From contig VCMS01000651.1 in the NCBI GenBank assembly GCA_022539475.1, forward strand, positions 1-25,949: a stretch of 25,949 bases of DNA. The letters are read 5' to 3'. Shown one piece after another: positions 17,191-25,463 of the stretch (its first letter is position 1; each line of letters opens with the position of its first letter). Position numbers and translations under genes: made by a program. The notes beneath the pieces were generated by a model, which saw nothing but the letters and a program-made list of their open reading frames with translations, had not been told where the DNA came from and ran no database searches. The DNA comes from Gracilaria domingensis (Eukaryota; Rhodophyta; Florideophyceae; Gracilariales; Gracilariaceae).

Positions 17191-17510
17191 GATACATCAC
17201 GTAGAGCGTCTAATAAGCTTGTGAAGTTTTCATTGCAGTTCTCACGTCTCCCCTCTAATTCCCTCTTTCCATCCAAACGGGGATTCTTGTCATTGGAACC
17301 TTATCAAATAAGGTTCACACAGTGGTAACGTGGCAAGCTGGATGTGTATGGTTAACAGGATTCAGCCATGGACAAAATGTCAAATTGAGACAGACAGTTT
17401 GCATTGCGGTGGTGTCCGTCTTCCGGGTCTCATCTCACTATCATCGATCAACTTGCCTTCCCGCTTTTCAACCTTTTTCTGCAACGATAACCGCTTTCTA
17501 CACTCTCAAC

Positions 17511-18204
17511 ATGTCCAATGATATTTCAAGCGATTATACGGATGCTTATAAGACAATATCCAGGAACTATTATGTTATTCGCATGGCTTCTAGAAACAGC
17601 GAGACTGAAATTAATATTTTGGAGGAGTTGGATCGATTGACTCAGTACATTCAGAACCGCAGTCAGAACTTCATAACGGGATTAGACCCCTTAAAGACTG
17701 CCTATGAGGAAGTAATAGAGAAATGTACGTTGGAAGAGAAATCTGGGGGTGAAATTATTATATTTCTTGAATTCTCGAAGTATTCTAATTTGGATGGACC
17801 TGTGTACGATCGCTTGAATACAAGGTTCCTTTATTGCTTTAAGACCTACTGGGAAAAACATTGGAGCCCGTATAGGCATCAAGAAAGGAAGAATTATGTT
17901 TATGTTTATGGTTGTGATTGTTGTTGTAGTCGTGGTTGTCGTTGTAATTTTGCTCGCAACTTTGAGAAATTGGAGCCATTTTGTCTCACTTCAAAGAAAC
18001 CTGTACTTCCCGCGCGCAGCATTTCGACAGGGCGCCATAAAGTTACTGTCTCTCGCTTCCCTGGGTCTTTTCTGCCCCGCTATCACTCAATATCATCATC
18101 GCGTCCGCCTTTTCAGTTATTTCCACTATAATTATTTTTTCCTATCCCTTTCGTGCCTGTTCTCTTTCTGCTGTTATGTCTTCTTTGGAGGGTGTGCAAG
18201 CTAG
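17511..18204 (+). CDS. Gene A, unit 2 copy: predicted membrane protein with a 64-nt intron
   Basis: The ATG at 17511 is the first in its frame; GTG codons further upstream are ignored. Exon 1 (17511-17779) encodes a polar, probably helical region of about 90 residues: SDYTDAYKTISRNYYVIR, ILEELDRLTQYIQNRSQNF, AYEEVIEKCTLEEKSGG. A candidate intron at 17780-17843 starts GTATTC and ends TTCCTTTATTGCTTTAAG, a good pyrimidine-rich acceptor. Removing it joins exon 1 to a frame with a basic patch (IGIKKGRIMF), a textbook membrane helix of consecutive valines (VVIVVVVVVVVVILL), then LATLRNW. The frame runs on to 18204 through a duplicated gene B upstream region, so the last ~70 residues may be acquired. 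Unspliced, the exon 1 frame ends at 18131 in Cys/Arg-rich sequence that looks non-coding. No family is recognised. An initiator-like TCTCACTATCATC lies about 80 bases before the ATG. Confidence 0.55.
17780..17843 (+). other. Candidate intron of gene A (unit 2)
   Basis: GT...AG, 64 nt, near the short intron size usual in oomycetes. The acceptor has a pyrimidine-rich tract; the donor GTATTC is only fair. Its length restores the frame between the polar half and the valine-rich membrane segment. Equivalent positions: 15686-15749, 19876-19939, 21971-22034, 24066-24129. Confidence 0.5.
18001..18199 (+). repeat. Truncated duplicate of the gene B upstream region and first eight codons
   Basis: This 199-base stretch aligns without gaps to 18503-18701, the sequence before and including the start of gene B (about 80-85 percent identity by eye). 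It includes the shared TCACTCAATATCATCATCGC and ends with the same ATG and codons MSSLEGVQ, after which similarity stops. Copies occur in every unit (unit 1: 15905-16103). Confidence 0.85.
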
Positions 18205-18206
18205 CC

Positions 18207-18365
18207 ATGTCTGACAGCGCCCGTCTTACAGGGCTACTTTTGGTATTTTGCCAGAGTGGCAAAGATTGGCAACAGATTGGCAGACATCTCATCAGCAGCA
18301 TGGCAGCCAGCTTGGTGCGCCGGTCGACTTGTCTTGAACGGGCTGCCTGTGGGTTTGGCAGCTAA
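18207..18365 (+). CDS. 52-residue ORF, unit 2 copy
   Basis: It starts at an ATG eight bases after the truncated gene B start and encodes MSDSARLTGLLLVFCQSGKD, then WQQIGRHLISSMAASLVRR and a Cys-containing end, stopping at TAA 18363-18365. This stretch is more GC-rich than the rest of the unit and contains TTGCCA/TGGCAA dyads, as if it were an insertion. No family is recognised; it may be non-coding. Confidence 0.3.
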   Translation: MSDSARLTGLLLVFCQSGKDWQQIGRHLISSMAASLVRRSTCLERAACGFGS

Positions 18366-18599
18366 ATTTATTCAGGAGTTTTTGGTTTCGGTTTTGTTAT
18401 CACTTGTAGCAGAAATGTATCGAGAGTAGTTTTTTGAATGGCCAGACGACAAATTTACGGTACTCTGAATGTGTACGGTAATGTTTCGTCAGGTTTTGTT
18501 GTCTGTACTTCCCGCGCGCAACATCTCGACAGAACGTCATGAACTTGGTGTCTCTCGCTTCCCTCGCTCTTTTCTCTCCTCTCATCACTCAATATCATC

Positions 18600-18677
18600 A
18601 TCGCGTCCGTTTTTTCAGGTATTGCCATTCTGGTTATTGTTTCCTACCCCTTTCGTGCCTCTTCCATTTCTGATGTT
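18600..18677 (+). promoter_or_regulatory. Upstream region of gene B (pyrimidine-rich leader)
   Basis: A CTCATCACTCAATATCATC motif (18580-18598) resembles the oomycete initiator. It is followed by a T-rich stretch ending TTTTTTCAG and a pyrimidine-rich leader to the ATG at 18678. The same arrangement stands before the truncated duplicate and, more loosely, before gene A. Confidence 0.3.
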
Positions 18678-19175
18678 ATGTCTTCTTTGGAGGGTGTGCA
18701 ACATGACTCTATCGTTCTTGATCCTAACCCTGTAGGGTCTGAGGCCGCATGTCTCTTAAGCTGTGTTGATGAAATTTTGAAGGTGGAAAACTACTGGCCC
18801 TTTATTACTAATTTATCAGTGATTGCCAAAACACTGCTTATATCGATTGAGTTCTTGGGCTATAAGAAAGATATCGAAGCGTTTATCATTCATTCATTCC
18901 AGTACGAAATGAAGTATAGCGAGGTTTATATGGAGCAATCAAGAATGCCATCATGATATGCAGTCACTTTCATGAGGAGTTCTACTTTACTATTGCCACT
19001 ATTAAACAAGGTGATAAACAAGAAAACGATTAATTACGCTAAAATCAAGTGGGGCATAAACGAAGTTATTGAAAGCGTTGATGCTTTGCTTCTAAGCGGG
19101 ATCAAAGGTATCATTGTTTTTGCAGCAGTTATTTCGGCAATACTTAATTTTTGGCGCGTGAGGTTATGGAATTAA
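18678..19175 (+). pseudogene. Gene B, unit 2 copy, coding region with in-frame TGA
   Basis: The ATG at 18678 opens 92 codons: MSSLEGVQHDSIVLDPNPVG, then ACLLSCVDEILKVENYWPF, FLGYKKDIEAFIIHSFQYEM. It stops at TGA 18954-18956. The same frame is open again to TAA 19173-19175 and includes INEVIESVDALLLSGIKG followed by a hydrophobic helix (IIVFAAVISAILNFW). An alternative continuation in another frame (IKNAIMICSHFHEEFYFTI) is also protein-like. It can be reached by a candidate 50-nt intron at 18914-18963 (GTATAG...TATGCAG), ending at TAA about 19030. So B is either spliced, read through, or a pseudogene fixed before amplification. The architecture parallels gene A: polar helical N-terminus, hydrophobic C-terminus. 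No family is recognised. Confidence 0.45.
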
Positions 19176-19187
19176 TAAAGAATTATA

Positions 19188-19286
19188 ATGAGTTCATGGA
19201 TAACATTAGAACTAGAACCAACGAAGTTTAGATCAGGGCATAACAATGCAGTTATCGTGATTGCTGTGATATTGGTGATTGTGTGA
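19188..19286 (+). CDS. Small junction ORF, units 2/3
   Basis: Same as the ORF at 17092-17190. Confidence 0.2.
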   Translation: MSSWITLELEPTKFRSGHNNAVIVIAVILVIV

Positions 19287-19606
19287 GATACATCACGTAG
19301 AGCGTCTAATAAGCTTGTGAAGTTTTCATTGCAGTTCTCACGTCTCCCCTCTAATTCCCTCTTTCCATCCAAACGGGGATTCTTGTCATTGGAACCTTAT
19401 CAAATAAGGTTCACACAGTGGTAACGTGGCAAGCTGGATGTGTATGGTTAACAGGATTCAGCCATGGACAAAATGTCAAATTGAGACAGACAGTTTGCAT
19501 TGCGGTGGTGTCCGTCTTCCGGGTCTCATCTCACTATCATCGATCAACTTGCCTTCCCGCTTTTCAACCTTTTTCTGCAACGATAACCGCTTTCTACACT
19601 CTCAAC

Positions 19607-20300
19607 ATGTCCAATGATATTTCAAGCGATTATACGGATGCTTATAAGACAATATCCAGGAACTATTATGTTATTCGCATGGCTTCTAGAAACAGCGAGA
19701 CTGAAATTAATATTTTGGAGGAGTTGGATCGATTGACTCAGTACATTCAGAACCGCAGTCAGAACTTCATAACGGGATTAGACCCCTTAAAGACTGCCTA
19801 TGAGGAAGTAATAGAGAAATGTACGTTGGAAGAGAAATCTGGGGGTGAAATTATTATATTTCTTGAATTCTCGAAGTATTCTAATTTGGATGGACCTGTG
19901 TACGATCGCTTGAATACAAGGTTCCTTTATTGCTTTAAGACCTACTGGGAAAAACATTGGAGCCCGTATAGGCATCAAGAAAGGAAGAATTATGTTTATG
20001 TTTATGGTTGTGATTGTTGTTGTAGTCGTGGTTGTCGTTGTAATTTTGCTCGCAACTTTGAGAAATTGGAGCCATTTTGTCTCACTTCAAAGAAACCTGT
20101 ACTTCCCGCGCGCAGCATTTCGACAGGGCGCCATAAAGTTACTGTCTCTCGCTTCCCTGGGTCTTTTCTGCCCCGCTATCACTCAATATCATCATCGCGT
20201 CCGCCTTTTCAGTTATTTCCACTATAATTATTTTTTCCTATCCCTTTCGTGCCTGTTCTCTTTCTGCTGTTATGTCTTCTTTGGAGGGTGTGCAAGCTAG
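19607..20300 (+). CDS. Gene A, unit 3 copy
   Basis: It matches unit 2, with the candidate intron at 19876-19939. Units 2 and 3 carry the only copies whose exon 1 and exon 2 frames join and read through to the full end. Confidence 0.55.
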
Positions 20301-20302
20301 CC

Positions 20303-20461
20303 ATGTCTGACAGCGCCCGTCTTACAGGGCTACTTTTGGTATTTTGCCAGAGTGGCAAAGATTGGCAACAGATTGGCAGACATCTCATCAGCAGCATGGC
20401 AGCCAGCTTGGTGCGCCGGTCGACTTGTCTTGAACGGGCTGCCTGTGGGTTTGGCAGCTAA
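20303..20461 (+). CDS. 52-residue ORF, unit 3 copy
   Basis: Same as unit 2. Confidence 0.3.
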   Translation: MSDSARLTGLLLVFCQSGKDWQQIGRHLISSMAASLVRRSTCLERAACGFGS

Positions 20462-20773
20462 ATTTATTCAGGAGTTTTTGGTTTCGGTTTTGTTATCACT
20501 TGTAGCAGAAATGTATCGAGAGTAGTTTTTTGAATGGCCAGACGACAAATTTACGGTACTCTGAATGTGTACGGTAATGTTTCGTCAGGTTTTGTTGTCT
20601 GTACTTCCCGCGCGCAACATCTCGACAGAACGTCATGAACTTGGTGTCTCTCGCTTCCCTCGCTCTTTTCTCTCCTCTCATCACTCAATATCATCATCGC
20701 GTCCGTTTTTTCAGGTATTGCCATTCTGGTTATTGTTTCCTACCCCTTTCGTGCCTCTTCCATTTCTGATGTT

Positions 20774-21271
20774 ATGTCTTCTTTGGAGGGTGTGCAACAT
20801 GACTCTATCGTTCTTGATCCTAACCCTGTAGGGTCTGAGGCCGCATGTCTCTTAAGCTGTGTTGATGAAATTTTGAAGGTGGAAAACTACTGGCCCTTTA
20901 TTACTAATTTATCAGTGATTGCCAAAACACTGCTTATATCGATTGAGTTCTTGGGCTATAAGAAAGATATCGAAGCGTTTATCATTCATTCATTCCAGTA
21001 CGAAATGAAGTATAGCGAGGTTTATATGGAGCAATCAAGAATGCCATCATGATATGCAGTCACTTTCATGAGGAGTTCTACTTTACTATTGCCACTATTA
21101 AACAAGGTGATAAACAAGAAAACGATTAATTACGCTAAAATCAAGTGGGGCATAAACGAAGTTATTGAAAGCGTTGATGCTTTGCTTCTAAGCGGGATCA
21201 AAGGTATCATTGTTTTTGCAGCAGTTATTTCGGCAATACTTAATTTTTGGCGCGTGAGGTTATGGAATTAA
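20774..21271 (+). pseudogene. Gene B, unit 3 copy, in-frame TGA
   Basis: Same as unit 2; TGA at 21050-21052, tail to TAA 21269-21271. Confidence 0.45.
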
Positions 21272-21702
21272 TAAAGAATTATAATGAGTTCATGGATAAC
21301 ATTAGAACTAGAACCAACGAAGTTTAGATCAGGGCATAACAATGCAGTTATCGTGATTGCTGTGATATTGGTGATTGTGTGAGATACATCACGTAGAGCG
21401 TCTAATAAGCTTGTGAAGTTTTCATTGCAGTTCTCACGTCTCCCCTCTAATTCCCTCTTTCCATCCAAACGGGGATTCTTGTCATTGGAACCTTATCAAA
21501 TAAGGTTCACACAGTGGTAACGTGGCAAGCTGGATGTGTATGGTTAACAGGATTCAGCCATGGACAAAATGTCAAATTGAGACAGACAGTTTGCATTGCG
21601 GTGGTGTCCGTCTTCCGGGTCTCATCTCACTATCATCGATCAACTTGCCTTCCCGCTTTTCAACCTTTTTCTGCAACGATAACCGCTTTCTACACTCTCA
21701 AC

Positions 21703-21969
21703 ATGTCCAATGATATTTCAAGCGATTATACGGATGCTTATAAGACAATATCCAGGAACTATTATGTTATTCGCATGGCTTCTAGAAACAGCGAGACTGA
21801 AATTAATATTTTGGAGGAGTTGGATCGATTGACTCAGTACATTCAGAACCGCAGTCAGAACTTCATAACGGGATTAGACCCCTTAAAGACTGCCTATGAG
21901 GAAGTAATAGAGAAATGTACGTTGGAAGAGAAATCTGGGGGTGAAATTATTATATTTCTTGAATTCTGA
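21703..21969 (+). pseudogene. Gene A, unit 4 copy, stopped by a one-base deletion
   Basis: Loss of one base turns GAA TTC TCG AAG into GAA TTC TGA, ending the frame after 88 codons just before the candidate intron (21971-22034). The hydrophobic exon 2 remains intact downstream (ATG-started frame 22087-22395) but is out of reach. Confidence 0.6.
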
Positions 21970-22397
21970 AGTATTCTAATTTGGATGGACCTGTGTACGA
22001 TCGCTTGAATACAAGGTTCCTTTATTGCTTTAAGACCTACTGGGAAAAACATTGGAGCCCGTATAGGCATCAAGAAAGGAAGAATTATGTTTATGTTTAT
22101 GGTTGTGATTGTTGTTGTAGTCGTGGTTGTCGTTGTAATTTTGCTCGCAACTTTGAGAAATTGGAGCCATTTTGTCTCACTTCAAAGAAACCTGTACTTC
22201 CCGCGCGCAGCATTTCGACAGGGCGCCATAAAGTTACTGTCTCTCGCTTCCCTGGGTCTTTTCTGCCCCGCTATCACTCAATATCATCATCGCGTCCGCC
22301 TTTTCAGTTATTTCCACTATAATTATTTTTTCCTATCCCTTTCGTGCCTGTTCTCTTTCTGCTGTTATGTCTTCTTTGGAGGGTGTGCAAGCTAGCC

Positions 22398-22556
22398 ATG
22401 TCTGACAGCGCCCGTCTTACAGGGCTACTTTTGGTATTTTGCCAGAGTGGCAAAGATTGGCAACAGATTGGCAGACATCTCATCAGCAGCATGGCAGCCA
22501 GCTTGGTGCGCCGGTCGACTTGTCTTGAACGGGCTGCCTGTGGGTTTGGCAGCTAA
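22398..22556 (+). CDS. 52-residue ORF, unit 4 copy
   Basis: Same as unit 2. Confidence 0.3.
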   Translation: MSDSARLTGLLLVFCQSGKDWQQIGRHLISSMAASLVRRSTCLERAACGFGS

Positions 22557-22868
22557 ATTTATTCAGGAGTTTTTGGTTTCGGTTTTGTTATCACTTGTAG
22601 CAGAAATGTATCGAGAGTAGTTTTTTGAATGGCCAGACGACAAATTTACGGTACTCTGAATGTGTACGGTAATGTTTCGTCAGGTTTTGTTGTCTGTACT
22701 TCCCGCGCGCAACATCTCGACAGAACGTCATGAACTTGGTGTCTCTCGCTTCCCTCGCTCTTTTCTCTCCTCTCATCACTCAATATCATCATCGCGTCCG
22801 TTTTTTCAGGTATTGCCATTCTGGTTATTGTTTCCTACCCCTTTCGTGCCTCTTCCATTTCTGATGTT

Positions 22869-23366
22869 ATGTCTTCTTTGGAGGGTGTGCAACATGACTC
22901 TATCGTTCTTGATCCTAACCCTGTAGGGTCTGAGGCCGCATGTCTCTTAAGCTGTGTTGATGAAATTTTGAAGGTGGAAAACTACTGGCCCTTTATTACT
23001 AATTTATCAGTGATTGCCAAAACACTGCTTATATCGATTGAGTTCTTGGGCTATAAGAAAGATATCGAAGCGTTTATCATTCATTCATTCCAGTACGAAA
23101 TGAAGTATAGCGAGGTTTATATGGAGCAATCAAGAATGCCATCATGATATGCAGTCACTTTCATGAGGAGTTCTACTTTACTATTGCCACTATTAAACAA
23201 GGTGATAAACAAGAAAACGATTAATTACGCTAAAATCAAGTGGGGCATAAACGAAGTTATTGAAAGCGTTGATGCTTTGCTTCTAAGCGGGATCAAAGGT
23301 ATCATTGTTTTTGCAGCAGTTATTTCGGCAATACTTAATTTTTGGCGCGTGAGGTTATGGAATTAA
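22869..23366 (+). pseudogene. Gene B, unit 4 copy, in-frame TGA
   Basis: Same as unit 2; TGA at 23145-23147, tail to TAA 23364-23366. Confidence 0.45.
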
Positions 23367-23797
23367 TAAAGAATTATAATGAGTTCATGGATAACATTAG
23401 AACTAGAACCAACGAAGTTTAGATCAGGGCATAACAATGCAGTTATCGTGATTGCTGTGATATTGGTGATTGTGTGAGATACATCACGTAGAGCGTCTAA
23501 TAAGCTTGTGAAGTTTTCATTGCAGTTCTCACGTCTCCCCTCTAATTCCCTCTTTCCATCCAAACGGGGATTCTTGTCATTGGAACCTTATCAAATAAGG
23601 TTCACACAGTGGTAACGTGGCAAGCTGGATGTGTATGGTTAACAGGATTCAGCCATGGACAAAATGTCAAATTGAGACAGACAGTTTGCATTGCGGTGGT
23701 GTCCGTCTTCCGGGTCTCATCTCACTATCATCGATCAACTTGCCTTCCCGCTTTTCAACCTTTTTCTGCAACGATAACCGCTTTCTACACTCTCAAC

Positions 23798-24064
23798 ATG
23801 TCCAATGATATTTCAAGCGATTATACGGATGCTTATAAGACAATATCCAGGAACTATTATGTTATTCGCATGGCTTCTAGAAACAGCGAGACTGAAATTA
23901 ATATTTTGGAGGAGTTGGATCGATTGACTCAGTACATTCAGAACCGCAGTCAGAACTTCATAACGGGATTAGACCCCTTAAAGACTGCCTATGAGGAAGT
24001 AATAGAGAAATGTACGTTGGAAGAGAAATCTGGGGGTGAAATTATTATATTTCTTGAATTCTGA
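23798..24064 (+). pseudogene. Gene A, unit 5 copy, stopped by the same deletion
   Basis: It carries exactly the unit 4 deletion and stop (TGA 24062-24064), so units 4 and 5 share a common parental unit distinct from units 2 and 3. Confidence 0.6.
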
Positions 24065-24492
24065 AGTATTCTAATTTGGATGGACCTGTGTACGATCGCT
24101 TGAATACAAGGTTCCTTTATTGCTTTAAGACCTACTGGGAAAAACATTGGAGCCCGTATAGGCATCAAGAAAGGAAGAATTATGTTTATGTTTATGGTTG
24201 TGATTGTTGTTGTAGTCGTGGTTGTCGTTGTAATTTTGCTCGCAACTTTGAGAAATTGGAGCCATTTTGTCTCACTTCAAAGAAACCTGTACTTCCCGCG
24301 CGCAGCATTTCGACAGGGCGCCATAAAGTTACTGTCTCTCGCTTCCCTGGGTCTTTTCTGCCCCGCTATCACTCAATATCATCATCGCGTCCGCCTTTTC
24401 AGTTATTTCCACTATAATTATTTTTTCCTATCCCTTTCGTGCCTGTTCTCTTTCTGCTGTTATGTCTTCTTTGGAGGGTGTGCAAGCTAGCC

Positions 24493-24651
24493 ATGTCTGA
24501 CAGCGCCCGTCTTACAGGGCTACTTTTGGTATTTTGCCAGAGTGGCAAAGATTGGCAACAGATTGGCAGACATCTCATCAGCAGCATGGCAGCCAGCTTG
24601 GTGCGCCGGTCGACTTGTCTTGAACGGGCTGCCTGTGGGTTTGGCAGCTAA
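24493..24651 (+). CDS. 52-residue ORF, unit 5 copy
   Basis: Same as unit 2. Confidence 0.3.
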   Translation: MSDSARLTGLLLVFCQSGKDWQQIGRHLISSMAASLVRRSTCLERAACGFGS

Positions 24652-24963
24652 ATTTATTCAGGAGTTTTTGGTTTCGGTTTTGTTATCACTTGTAGCAGAA
24701 ATGTATCGAGAGTAGTTTTTTGAATGGCCAGACGACAAATTTACGGTACTCTGAATGTGTACGGTAATGTTTCGTCAGGTTTTGTTGTCTGTACTTCCCG
24801 CGCGCAACATCTCGACAGAACGTCATGAACTTGGTGTCTCTCGCTTCCCTCGCTCTTTTCTCTCCTCTCATCACTCAATATCATCATCGCGTCCGTTTTT
24901 TCAGGTATTGCCATTCTGGTTATTGTTTCCTACCCCTTTCGTGCCTCTTCCATTTCTGATGTT

Positions 24964-25463
24964 ATGTCTTCTTTGGAGGGTGTGCAACATGACTCTATCG
25001 TTCTTGATCCTAACCCTGTAGGGTCTGAGGCCGCATGTCTCTTAAGCTGTGTTGATGAAATTTTGAAGGTGGAAAACTACTGGCCCTTTATTACTAATTT
25101 ATCAGTGATTGCCAAAACACTGCTTATATCGATTGAGTTCTTGGGCTATAAGAAAGATATCGAAGCGTTTATCATTCATTCATTCCAGTACGAAATGAAG
25201 TATAGCGAGGTTTATATGGAGCAATCAAGAATGCCATCATGATATGCAGTCACTTTCATGAGGAGTTCTACTTTACTATTGCCACTATTAAACAAGGTGA
25301 TAAACAAGAAAACGATTAATTACGCTAAAATCAAGTGGGGCATAAACCGAAGTTATTGAAAGCGTTGATGCTTTGCTTCTAAGCGGGATCAAAGGTATCA
25401 TTGTTTTTGCAGCAGTTATTTCGGCAATACTTAATTTTTGGCGCGTGAGGTTATGGAATTAAT
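24964..25463 (+). pseudogene. Gene B, unit 5 copy
   Basis: The first 92 codons match the other copies (TGA 25240-25242). An extra C near 25347 and further indels shift the tail frame. These lie in the low-quality end and are probably errors. Confidence 0.4.

Larger units (their letters stand above)
17131..19226 (+). repeat. Array unit 2 (2096 bp, reference copy)
   Basis: This is the full-length unit with the uninterrupted gene A exon 1. Gene layout inside: hairpin 17296-17316, gene A from 17511, B-start duplicate 18001-18199, 52-codon ORF 18207-18365, gene B from 18678. Confidence 0.95.
19227..21322 (+). repeat. Array unit 3 (2096 bp)
   Basis: I see no difference from unit 2. Confidence 0.95.
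21323..23417 (+). repeat. Array unit 4 (2095 bp)
   Basis: It matches units 2 and 3 except for loss of one base at GAATTC(TC)GAAG near 21966, which stops gene A. Confidence 0.95.

Noticed and set aside
17896..18204. Gene A hydrophobic part as a SNARE
   Set aside because: Only the C-terminal hydrophobic helix resembles tail-anchored SNAREs. No SNARE heptad core with a central Gln or Arg layer is evident in exon 1.
18678..24064. TGA read as an amino acid (mitochondrial-type or altered code)
   Set aside because: TGG is used normally, other genes here stop at TAA and TAG as well as TGA, and splicing or decay explains the stops without changing the code.
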